Part shown: positions 13,241 through 58,400 of the stretch, one piece after another
How the letters are laid out: every line of letters begins with the position of its first letter
Position numbering within the stretch: position 1 is the stretch's first letter
Source: Glandiceps talaboti
Lineage: Eukaryota; Hemichordata; Enteropneusta; Spengelidae
DNA: 64,000 bases
Direction: 5' to 3'
Assembly: GCF_964340395.1 (NCBI RefSeq)
Contig: NC_135552.1
Coordinates: 25,620,181-25,684,180, forward strand
Made by a program: the position numbers and the translations under genes
The notes under the pieces: generated by a model
Seen by the model: only the letters and a program-made list of their open reading frames with translations
Database searches by the model: none
Told to the model about the DNA's origin: nothing

Positions 13241-13739
13241 ATAAATAATGACACTGTCGACGTTCTCTGCATCACTACCATTGATTAGTTAGTGCACATG
13301 TTAAACAAGAGCTAAATAGCATTATTAAAATTCTGTGACATTGTAGTGAATTAATTAACTTCCATGGTGCCAACTATTTCCTACGAAGGTTAAGTTCCTA
13401 GTCTTGAATTCGTGTTATTGACACCCGTCAAACGAATCTCATGTGATGTTTCACATTGATGAGGTATGATTTGATTAATTATAACTGTTTAAAAATATCC
13501 CTTTCTTTGTAATTAGCATAACGAACAAAGTAGTGACAGTGGCGATACTTAACATCATTGCGTGCAACTGTAAAACAAGAGCAAATTAGCATGACTGTCA
13601 AAATTCTGCGATATTTTAATGAATTAGATTCAATGGTATCAATTATTAAGTTAAGGTTAAGTTCTCCGTCTTAACGTTATGCCAACGTCTATCGCATACG
13701 CAGTTCCAAACTCTAAATGCATTGGTTAACTATACGACC
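13241..13739. repeat. Intergenic DNA with two copies of a 150-bp dispersed repeat
   Basis: Two diverged copies, at about 13,251-13,430 and 13,540-13,690, share the order AAACAAGAGC, AAATTCTG, TGAATTA, AAGGTTAAGTTC. A third copy is at 15,600-15,745. I see no gene. Confidence 0.55.
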
Positions 13740-13885
13740 TTTTCACTATTTACAATGTTATCAAGAAGTATATGCAACCAATATCAGTAAAAGAAACAAT
13801 TGTATGGTTGATTTGTCAATATTCAAAATGATTGTTAATGAAATAAAGCAATGACGTTCTTGGTGTAATTTTCAGCTAAATCTTC
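13740..13885. other. Block shared with the 3' flank of gene A
   Basis: It aligns with 52,087-52,236, the clearest part being TGTATGGTTG followed by TTGTCAATAT and an AATAAA hexamer before CAATGAC. It lies about 2.7 kb before gene A; its partner lies about 3.1 kb before gene B. It may be the leftover 3' UTR end of another family member. Confidence 0.55.
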
Positions 13886-13895
13886 TTTTTAGAGA

Positions 13896-14270
13896 GATTT
13901 CGATGGATGTTCCCTTATTTCCACAACTCACTGGTATATTTTTTTTACGTATAGATTTAATAATATGTTCTGATTTCGATGGATGTTCCCTTATTTCCAC
14001 AACTCACTGGTAGATTTTTTTACGTATAGATTTAATAATATATTCTGATTTCGATGGATGTTCCCTTATTTCCACAACTCACTGGTATATTTTTTTACGT
14101 ATAGATTTAATAATATATTCTGATTTCGATGGATGTTCCCTTATTTCCACAACTCACTGGTAGATTTTTTACGTATAGATTTAATAATATATTCTGATTT
14201 CGATGGATGTTCCCTTATTTCCACAACTCACTGGTAGATTTTTTACGTATAGATTTAACAATATATTCTT
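13896..14270. repeat. 75-bp minisatellite, five copies
   Basis: Copies begin at 13896, 13972, 14047, 14122 and 14196, each starting GATTTCGATGGATGTTCCC. They differ mainly in the length of a T run, which suggests recent spread. Confidence 0.95.
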
Positions 14271-15350
14271 GCATGTGAATAGGAGTGAACTGAAATATGG
14301 ACGATAACAATTACATACATGAGTTTCTAAACTTGAACTTCGCACAAACACACCACATTGATAGATTAGATTTGTAAAAAATGAAATCTCGCGAGACTGC
14401 GAAATCTCGCGTGATTGCGAAACATCATTTTCAACTGAATGATGTACCTATTCTGTATTCAATTCGAACGTTCTTTGGCAATTTGACAATGAGGATAGAC
14501 ATAAAGGTCACAGGTTAAGTTAGAAAGCCCATTATAGATAACTAGACACTCATATGAGGTCACTATCTATTAAGCTTCCATAGTGGGTAAAATGTGAAGG
14601 TTTACTATACTCTATGCCTATCTGATCTTGGAGGGATGAAGTCAAGGTCAAGAAGTTGCCATTTGAAAGCTTGAAAATGTGGATGTAGGTACTTGAATAA
14701 AGTTTAAAGCTTGTGATGTTAATGAGCAATATTTGAATATTTACGACAGAAATGACCGCCATTCAGCTGTTATCATGAATGTAATGTAATGAAACAACGT
14801 GACGTACATATGCTCTCTATAGCACTTTAGTTAACTATTGCACCTGGCATTTGTTAAATGTTCGGTTAAACTTGGCCCATGTTTGAGATACGGGTGGGCA
14901 AGCAGGGACATACTGATACAATGGAACCAACGTAGTAGCCTTCGTCCATTGGGGACTAATAATAAAGTGTACTTACAATGTGCCTGTCCACCGGAGAGCT
15001 GTACGCGCGAATAATTTACCCTGGCACGGATCTATAGTGGCACAATGGCCCTTTACACTTTTTCAAATCCCTGCGGGGGGGGGGGGTTACAATCCAATGC
15101 AGAATAGGATTAAAACACGCACTTTGGAAACTCTACCACGTACCCAATTATACATATTCACGCTAACCATTCGACTGTTACGACTCCATTACTTTGTAAT
15201 CTAGATGATGATGTGTCAATAGTGTTTATGAATGTTCGCAAAGTAATTAGCTAATGATATTAAGAAAAGTGGGTAAACACTCATCGTAGTACATTTCACT
15301 TTTTTGGTGTGTTACAAGAACTAGACATAGGTTTCTTCTTTCTTTCTTTC
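14271..15350. other. Intergenic, no gene seen
   Basis: AT-rich DNA. There is a short doubled AAATCTCGCG motif near 14,383-14,415 and a G run near 15,075. I see no coding or RNA signal. Confidence 0.5.
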
Positions 15351-15354
15351 TGGC

Positions 15355-15405
<51 letters not shown>

Positions 15406-15457
15406 ATGCATAATTATACATACATACATACATACATACATACATACATACATACAA
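15351..15457. repeat. CTGT and ACAT microsatellites
   Basis: (CTGT)n at about 15,353-15,403 followed by (ACAT)n at about 15,417-15,456. Confidence 0.95.
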
Positions 15458-15599
15458 TCTATAATAGTGAGTGTTGCGTTCAAGCTGAGTACAATTACAT
15501 CACGTATCACTTACTGTATATTTTGTTTCAAGACATATACAATACAGACAAAACGGAACAAGAAATGTTCATAAACGCTCTCCATAACAATACCATATA

Positions 15600-15745
15600 T
15601 AAAACAAAGTAGAGTTAATACGTTGCTAAAACTCTGTCACATTGCGGTGAATTGAATTCGATGGCATTATATATTTAATTCAATGCTGCTGACGAAGGTT
15701 AAGTTCCTAATCTTAGCATTACGCAAATCTTATAAAGGACCTCTA
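15600..15745. repeat. Third copy of the 150-bp dispersed repeat
   Basis: It shares CTCTGTCACATTG, GTGAATTGA and GACGAAGGTTAAGTTCCTA with the copies at 13.25 and 13.54 kb. Confidence 0.45.
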
Positions 15746-15910
15746 TCACAATATGTAATAACACCCTAACCCAATATATAACACCTTAAGTAATAGCTCC
15801 TTCAAGAAGACCATTCTCGTCTGTATCATTGGTGTCTCGATTGGAAAATGGTACTGCATATCAATTATCATTTCATTTACGAATGAGAAAAAGCCATTGC
15901 ATTTAACTAT

Positions 15911-16315
15911 GTGTTAAATGATAATGACCTTGATAGAGTTTATAAAATCAAAGACCTTGGCATTTTAGTTACTTATCATTTAAGCTATAAGGAGCATGTC
16001 GCATTGGTTGTCAACAAAGCTTTTAGAATGCTGGGTTTTATAAAACGAAGTTGTAATTATTTCTCTTGCACACGTTCTCTTAAAACTCTCTATGTTACCT
16101 ATGTCAGGAATATTCTGGAATACGACTCAATCTTTGGTCCCCTTGGCAAAGGAAACCACAGGCTAGCATTGAAAGGGTTCAGTAAAAAATCATCAAATTT
16201 CTTTGTTACAAAACCGGGATCATTTTTAACTGTCATAATTATACACATTTATACGAATTGTTCGATTTGCCATCTCCTCTCAGCGGAGGATGTTTTAGAT
16301 ATCGTATTCTTATAA
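15911..16315 (+). mobile_element. LINE reverse transcriptase fragment (C-terminal part)
   Basis: A 134-codon open frame whose first part reads like the end of a non-LTR retrotransposon reverse transcriptase: KDLGILVTYHLSY, NKAFRMLGFIKR, LKTLYVTYVRNILEYDS. These match the thumb-region pattern DLG-[IV]-x-LSF, NKAxRxLGF, LKxLYxxxVRxxLEY of jockey/CR1-like LINEs. The later residues drift off the family, so the piece is truncated and decayed. It ends just 17 bases before the TATA-like motif of gene A. Confidence 0.75.
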
Positions 16316-16332
16316 AAGTGTGTAAATAATGT

Positions 16333-16346
16333 TTATAATAGTCCGG
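16333..16346 (+). promoter_or_regulatory. TATA-like motif of gene A, shared with gene B
   Basis: TTATAATAGTCCGG lies 226 bases before the start codon. The paralogous gene has TTATATAGTCCGG 179 bases before its start. The shared TATA plus AGTCCGG core suggests a common promoter; the transcription start itself is not visible. Confidence 0.45.
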
Positions 16347-16558
16347 GGGTTTTGCGTGACAGATATCATATGCTCAAGCTCCGCCCGTTAAGTTTTCATT
16401 TCGTCAAACCATCTAGATGCAACATATCGCTTGACAACATAAGTTGAGTCGACACCTGGTCTCCATATTGAAGTTTGAGTCTCATCAGTTTGTTGGGTTT
16501 GTGTTAGTGAAACAGTGGTCCTTTTAGTGATCACATCGTGTTGATAAAGTAAGACGTG

Positions 16559-50605
<34,047 letters not shown>

Positions 50606-52250
50606 ACCTGGACACCAAACGTTGACACAAATATTCAGATGCCTGATGAAAATTATTGTTAATGTCGTGCTCTAATACTTGTAAGCATTCAATCAAGCAA
50701 CATTAATATTTCGATTCACCTTTTAATGAGAATTGTAGTATCAGAGTGTGACAATATACTTAGACGAATTCAACTTACATGAAGTATATGTATGTAATTC
50801 CAGCTATATGTAGACTTAAAAATATGCTGAAATCAATTTCTATTCGTAAGAATTTTAAGAATAAATGTTTGTGTTCATGATGTTACTCTCCAGTGTTATA
50901 TAGTAGCTGTAATATTAACATCAATTAGTTCTAAAAGTTAAGATATTAAAGGAAAGCCTTGTGAAACAACTCTCTTAAACTTACTTTAAGCGTTAGAAGT
51001 TTCATAAAGAGCCGTTTAGGGAATTAAATTGAGTTGACAGTACATCATCAAATGGTATGAGCAGTTGAGGGCAGTGTTGTGGCTGAAACTAGGACATAAT
51101 CAAGTCCTCGACTATCAAAGTGTACATATTCTATACGTTTTAAACTAGATTTAGTATAATATAGTGCATAAACTACCTATTATCACATTGTGATGAATAG
51201 TATAATCGCGCCATTTACATTCAATTATGTGTGCCACTTGTTCCAATAATGTTTATTGTATGCATCAAATTTTATCGTATCTCAAGTTCAAGAATGAGTG
51301 AAAATAGAAGTGTAACTAAGGATATTTCAGTAATTACAGGGGGTGGGGAAATGAAGGGTCCCCTTTTACAAATCGATTATCGATGGAGGGCGATACCTTG
51401 TAAAATAGGATAAGGTGGAGTCACATTTTACTTTGACTCATTGAATTATCTAACTTTGCATTATTTTGTGATTTTTTGGCATTCCACCTCTGTCACCACT
51501 AGCACTGTCAAATCCAACAGTGGCCACATCCCACTGCCGACATTGTACATTAATATGAAGCTTACCAGTCGTATCACTGGTGAGAACCATGCAGATAAGT
51601 AATTGATAGTTTTGGTGTGAGGAGAAGAGAGGGTCTCATAAGAGTATGCGAGAGAGGAGTATTAGGATATTTGGGATTATGGGGAGAAACGGTGTGGTAA
51701 GATATTTGGTATAATGTAAAAGACTGGATAATATAATATAATATGCTAATGTCAGTCCCAACAATGTCGGTAGCGGGCCCATGTAGTCTACGGGAGTTCT
51801 TGCCTTCAACTCTGCCAATTAGATCCGAACACCATTGATTGATTGGCTGATTGAATGATTATTGATTGACTACCTGACCGAACGACCGACCGACCGACGT
51901 TGACACTTCAAATTCTAAAATTGTAATTACAGTTTTAATTACTTGAACTATCACTATACAGAGTCGCACTCGCTACATTTAACCCTGGATGATGCTTGTT
52001 CTAATGAACATCAATTTAACTTACCTTAGTATATGCAAGAACATAATTTATTACATTGTGGTCACTAATTTATTTACAACACATTCGCACTATCTACATT
52101 TTTTACCAAGAATGACAATTGACTTTATAGACAGGTTTGTATGTAAGCACTGTATGGTTGAATTGTCAATATCGAAAATGATTAAATGAAATAAAACAAT
52201 GACATTCTTGGTACATTTTCCCATTAAATTGTCTTTGTGATTGGTATGCA
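50606..52250 (+). other. 3' UTR and flank of gene A
   Basis: AT-rich DNA. A polyadenylation hexamer is at 50,860, and another, AATAAAACAATGAC, near 52,189 lies in the block shared with 13,740-13,885 (here 52,087-52,236). I see no gene. Confidence 0.6.
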
Positions 52251-52261
52251 GCATACTTCAT

Positions 52262-53285
52262 ATCTCTGCTTGGACTGTACTATATGGAAGGGTGAGTGAG
52301 TGGGAGGGGGAGTTGGCTCAGACTACTATATGGAAGGGTGAGTGAGTGAGTAAGTGGGTGGGGAGTTGGCTCAGACATTACTATATGGAAGAGTGAGTGA
52401 GTGAGTGAGGGGGGAGTTGGCTCAGACTACTATATGGAAGAGTGAGTGATTGGGTGAGTTGGCTCGGACTGTACTATATGGAAGGATGAGTGAGTGAGTG
52501 GGTGGGTGGGTGGGTGGAGGAGTTGGCTCAGACTACTATATGGAAGGGTGAGTGATTGGGTGGGTGGGTGGAGGAGTTGGCTCAGACTACTATATGGAAG
52601 GGTGAGTGAGTGGGTGAGTTGGCTCGGACTGTACTATATGGAAGGATGAGTGAGTGGGTGGGTGGGGGAGTTGGCTCAGACTACTATATGGAAGGGTGAG
52701 TGAGTGAGTGAGTGGGGGAGTTGGCTCGGACTGTACTATATGGAAGGATGAGTGAGTGAGTGGGTGGGTGGAGGAGTTGGCTCAGACTACTATATGGAAG
52801 GGTGAGTGAGTGGGTGAGTTGGCTCGGACTGTACTATATGGAAGGATGAGTGAGTGAGTGAGTGGGGGAGTTGGCTCAAACTACTATATGGAATGGTGAG
52901 TGAGTGAGTGGGGGAGTTGGCTCGGACTGTACTATATGGAAGGGTGAGTGAGTGAGTGAGTGAATGGGTGGGGGAGTTGGCTCGGACTGTACTATATGGA
53001 AGGGTGGGTAAGTGGGTGGGTGAGTTCGCGCGGACTGTACTATATGGAAGGGTGAGTGAGTGAGTGAGTGAGTGGGTGAGTTGGTGAGTTGGTTCCGACA
53101 TACTATATCGAAGGGTGAGTGGGTGTGTGAGTGAGTGAGTGAGTGAGTAGTGAGTTGGATCGGACTACTATATGGAAGGATGTTTGGGCGAGTGGGTGAG
53201 TTGGATCGGACTGTACTATATGGAAGGATGAGTGAGTGGGTGGGTGGGTTGGTGGGTGGGTGAGTGAGTGAGTGGGTGAGTTGTT
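52262..53285. repeat. ~50-bp minisatellite, about 19 copies
   Basis: Units contain CTATATGGAAGGGTGAGTGA, a variable GAGT/GGGT run and GGGGGAGTTGGCTC. Units of slightly different length alternate, showing higher-order order. Apparent frames on the minus strand (serine/threonine/histidine/proline rich) come from the repeat. Confidence 0.95.
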
Positions 53286-53429
53286 GCTGTTTGCTTGGTT
53301 CCTTTTGCGTATCACAGTGGAGTCCAATAAGTTGTCAGATTATACGGTAAACGTAATGATATTAATGTCAATAGTCATCGGGAATTCACATTAAATGACG
53401 ATCCCAAAAAAGAAAGAAATCATCCCTGG

Positions 53430-53990
53430 TAGGCAAATGATGCTAAAAAGTCAACAAGGCAGGTGTGGTGGTAAAGGATAAAGACTGGTATAACGATCCG
53501 ACCGATACCTTCCTATGACTATAAGAGAACTCGAAAAACAAGTCAAGAAATTCAAAAAGAAAGATTGGATCACATCGGAACATCGCTCAAATAACTTGTA
53601 CTGACTGAATACAAAATCGGCACTTCTATGGTGTCCGAAAAATCAAAAAAGAGAAAACGTCACTCAGAACTATGTCAAGTGCTCACTACACCACTTTCCT
53701 TATTTTACATGGGTATTTGTTGACTTCCATCTGAAACCACTGGTTGAAACAATGCCATCATACATTAAAGAAAAATATACTACCCACCACCTTACTACCT
53801 GACAGTACACCAAGGACAAAGCACTGCCATGGTCACTCTGGATGATAGGTATCTGTAGAGTCTTTCCCGTGAGATCAAAACTAGAAAAAACCTTGAGATC
53901 AAATATATGTCCAAATTTGAAAGATTGTTACATATCGTGATAGGTAGTCCACTCAGCTCGATGTACACTTTTTCACTGACCTAGGTACCC
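53430..53990 (+). mobile_element. Degenerate Penelope-like reverse transcriptase fragment
   Basis: Short stretches in changing frames resemble Penelope-like reverse transcriptases: a KDWYND stretch, then FVDFHLKPLVETMPSYIK, which fits the conserved region before the catalytic domain. The copy is badly worn and holds only part of the domain. No terminal repeats are seen. Confidence 0.6.
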
Positions 53991-55175
53991 ACATATCTTT
54001 CGTTTCATCTGTGATGGTCAGTTCTTTCCACAACAAACCTAATTTCCTGTCTTGAATATAATTTTCAAAAAAGATACGTCTCAAATGAATCGACATTCAT
54101 ATCACGCTGTTTACTTAACTTGGAGATCTGTGACATTCATATAATTTTGTATGAAAAAAGGTCGAATCCGGTCATTTATTTAAATATTACTTAAACAAGG
54201 CACGAAAAAGATATATGCATTAGGCATAAGAAAAAAACTTGTTTGGTTCCGGTTACCCGACCTCCACCTAGTTTTTCACTGCCTACCCTAAACCTTTTAT
54301 AACATATTCGCGAAAATTATGAACTCTCGCCATAAATAGTGGATGCGTAAACTGACATCAACTTAAAAAGACAATATAAAACTGTCCTTCCAATCTGTAA
54401 TGGCTGTACATCTGATGGGAAGAAACCAATAACACAGAAACCATATGGAAAACAACGGAAAATATAACTACCTGAACAAGACACTCACACATGGGAAAAG
54501 CATAATACAATAAAAAATCTACCTACCTCACCTATTCTAAAATTGAGCGTAATCGGAACCACATAACTTCTTTTATTAGGCCTTAACTAATTGCTGTTCA
54601 GACTCATTTGATGCTAAGTTACGATCTAGATTACAGTACACAAGCGTTCACCAATTCACAATATTAATTTCACAAAATGATACTCATTTATTATCTTAAC
54701 CACACACTATTGTTGACTGTCGCAAGTCCTTTATTGAAAATTGCTTCTTATAATTAATTCATTGAAAGCTTTCACTTTAGATATATGCAATGCAAATGCA
54801 TATGCAATTTCAATTAATTTAACAGCAGAGTGGGTCTTAAAACAGGTCATGACAACAGTAAACAGCGATAAACAATGCCATTCAGACAAGCCACTGGGTA
54901 AACAGTAAAACCATTCAAACAACCCACTAGGTAACTTTCAAATGGGAATTTTCTGTAATATACTCGGTTGGTATTCATTGTTTAATATATGTAAACTATG
55001 TATTAACCAGACTCAATGTTGTAATTGATTAGAATTCTTCTTAATGTCGTCAATCGACGAAATTAATTTCCCATGAGATAATTAATAACAATTGATAGTT
55101 ATTCGCCATTATCTTGTAAATTTGTCATTTGTTATAGGTTTTTGGGATTAATCATGGTAATGTCACACTTTGAGC
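53990..55175. other. Intergenic upstream of gene B
   Basis: AT-rich DNA without coding or repeat signal that I can recognise. Confidence 0.5.
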
Positions 55176-55188
55176 TTATATAGTCCGG
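55176..55188 (+). promoter_or_regulatory. TATA-like motif of gene B
   Basis: TTATATAGTCCGG lies 179 bases before the start codon, in the same form and a similar place as in gene A. Confidence 0.5.
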
Positions 55189-55354
55189 CCCTTTATTCCC
55201 CGTTTTTCTTCAACACACTCGATGTCGCACTCGATAACATTGCGCCTAACTCGTCTCAGTACACATCGACATAAAAATCGGAGATAGAGGACCCCTTGTG
55301 TTATGTGAAGAAGAATTTCTTTTTGTCGACACGTCGCTCTGCAAAGACAAGACG

Positions 55355-55466
55355 ATGTCTTCATCAAGATTTCATCGGTGGTTTCTAAGTTCGCCAAGTA
55401 TGAAACCTATTCTTACTTTGACTTACGTTTTGTTGGTAGGATTCATGTCCGTCGCCGAGGCTGAAG
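55355..55466 (+). CDS. Gene B exon 1: signal peptide
   Basis: Hydrophobic core PILTLTYVLLVGFMSVAEA. The donor is GTGGGT, used because it keeps phase 1 as in gene A. Confidence 0.8.
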
Positions 55467-58400
55467 GTGGGTAATTGGATGCATTCTCTTTGTAGTTTAT
55501 TAAGTATCACTATTTTCATATCATTATCAACATTTATAATGGAAAGTTTATCTTTCTTTGTAACTGTATTAGTGATGTCTTTGGAGCTAACGTGTCTTGT
55601 TTTTCATGTCTGTTTTTAAATTTTAAATATCCGCTTTTTGCTAAGAACGCCATGTGTAACTATCCTCTGTGTCTTTACGTTTTGTCATTCCATGATGTGC
55701 AATATTCTGATTGACAATTAATGAGGATGAACAGCGTAAGATTGAATACTCACCATGTTTGCCATCTTCATTCATTTGTTCTATTGCAACAACGATTTCA
55801 GGTTCATTATAAATTCATTCTTTTGCCAGTTGCATTTTACATACTGTTATCCGACATATTTGAAAATATTCATGCCACAACGTGGAACTTTACAGAATGT
55901 ACAGTGAGATTATATTTTTATCAGCTTGAGTAGGCACTTAGCAGGTAGCCCCTCTTATATAACTAGAACCCATATACTTTATGAATAGAAATGCGGAACG
56001 GGGATTTTGGCAATGGGCAGTTTAGGGGAAACATTTGAAACTGCATAATTTTAAGTGTAGTGACTCCCCGGATTGTTGTAAATTTGGGGTGGAAAGTACG
56101 ACAGAATTTTTTTTAAAGTTTGTGCTGGGAATTCCTTCCAGCGATTTTCTGTTATGCAGACAAATACAAGCAAACACACACAAATGCTACAGAGATCCAT
56201 TCGGGTTTGGGACTACGTGACAGTGCTATGGTGCACGCTCTATATCACGTTGCTGTGGAACTGTCAAGGCTTTCCCGGTCAGTCCACAGGCCCGGCAAAC
56301 ACAGTACCTGCGGGCTCCGTGTGAGTAATCGTCCCGGACTTTTCAAGGAGTTCCCCCAAATTCGCACTCGTCTTGTGAGTGAGACACGGCTGAGTGATAC
56401 AGCCTACCCATCTAGTCTGTAGAACACCCACCCTGGGTTTGGGTCGGTCACAGAAAAATCCCCTGTTTCCAGTGGGATTCGAACCCGTGATCTCCCAATC
56501 CTGCGCGCTAACCACTACGCTACAGGGAGCTGGTAGTACAACAGAATATATAAATACTCGTATATTGCGCCAACGTTTTCAAACCCAAAAAAATAATTAT
56601 TTCGTGGTAGAGAACTACGAATTGCCACTGTCATGTCTTACAACAAAGAAAGTATTTTATTTATTTTTAAAGAAGAACTTTAATGAAAGAAGACAGTTAC
56701 ATTTAGATCAAATATTGAAAACTTTTCATTATAAAACTAGTGTGTAGGTGTGCATAACATTACCAGTATATTATGTCAGACTGAGTGTAAGTCGAAAGTC
56801 AACATTTTCGAGAGGATAGTAAAGTAAAAGAGCGATATATTTCGATTGTATACATTTACTTTATTTTTGATACAATTTCGTATCATGAAGCGTTTAAAAA
56901 ATTATGAAATTATGAAACCTGTTATGGTAAGGCGAAAAAAAACTGTGTTTCCGATGACATGGCCTCAGAAAAGATAGTAGGTAGGTCAGGATTTTATTGT
57001 GTTTCATTTCCTTTCAATTTATTTTATCATTTCAATTGTTTTTATTTATGTATGATTGCTTCAACCCCAAAACAAACAAAATATCAGTCAGATACTCCTG
57101 TGATACTAGGATGAAATGTGTACAGACATCATTGTGGAAGGAAAACAGAAACATTGTGTTTTGACAAGGCCAGGGGTACTTCGTAATTTTCGTAAAATTG
57201 TACAATGTTGCAATAAAACTCGTAAAGTCATAATGCAGTAGAAAACGTACTGCCTAATCAACTGTTTATTTTCACTATAATCACAGAGTAAAAAGCACCA
57301 CTTTTTCATACAAGAAAAAAAATAAACAAAATTGTAATGTAACTGTACGACATTTGAAGAATCAAATACAAAGAATACAAAACCGTGATCGTCCGAAATA
57401 CTAATATACCGAGGTACTGTTATGTATACCCAGGACTCTGGAAAAATAGCTCAGTGGACAGAGAACTGTCTCGATACCATGTGTTGTTTTGTGGGGATCC
57501 AAGCAAAAGCTCAAAGTTTGTCAGTCGGAAGGAAAGAATGAATATCCCTCTTGACATGGGAAATTCAGAGGACATGAACGATCGTCCTTCTAATTCGACC
57601 AATTACACGGGACAATTGCCAGTTCAATGTAAACATGTAAGGTTAAATGATTCACTTAGTTTACTACAAAGGATCGGAGGATGGATGTAAACTAAACAAA
57701 AGATGGTAGACAACTGTAATTGGCTATTCAAATTTCAGTAATTGTAAATGTATTAATGTTGTACAGCTCGACATGGTTTTAATGGGAAATCGTTTAACAC
57801 GGATCGCCCCATCACCTTTTCAAGGTTCCCTGTTCCGACTATATGCTTGCACTGCTAAAGTCTCTATTTCGATACTGAATTGTATATAGTATACGAAATA
57901 TACCATGCAATATATTGACCTTTTTACCTTCTGTAAGGGGTTGCATTTTAGGAATGGGATGTGTGTGTGTGTGTGTGCATGAGTGCGTGCGTGCGTGCCT
58001 GTGTGTGTGTGCGCGCGCGTGTGCGTGCGTGTATGTCTGTCTACGTCATCGTTATCTCAAAAACGACTGGCTCAATTCAAACGAAATTTCCTTAGGGTAT
58101 TAATGATTTGTTTTCGTAATTAATGATTTTCAGTAATTAGGCTAAATCTTAAGAATGCATTCTTCAAATTCAATATAATACATTGATGATATCAAAGTGC
58201 ATGTGTCCTTAGTATGAAGTTTGATAATATAGTTTTTAGTTGTAATGTGTCATTTGCATAATTAATGATTTTCAGCAATTAGGCTAAGTCTGAAAAGTAC
58301 AAGCTTCAAGTTCTATATAATTTGGTACTTGTATTCATACAAGGACGCACGTGTCTTATAAAGCTTATTGATGTAACTGTTAGTTTTAATGAGCCATTTA

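Noticed and set aside
13896-14270. CRISPR-like array of regular repeats
   Set aside because: Units are directly adjoining without unique spacers, in a eukaryotic intergenic region: a minisatellite.
52790-53327. Minus-strand frames rich in Thr, His, Ser, Pro
   Set aside because: By-product of the GAGT-rich minisatellite.
57385-57690. 101-codon frame in gene B intron 1
   Set aside because: No recognisable domain, spans a possible worn SINE head, and has no splice sites that fit gene B phases.
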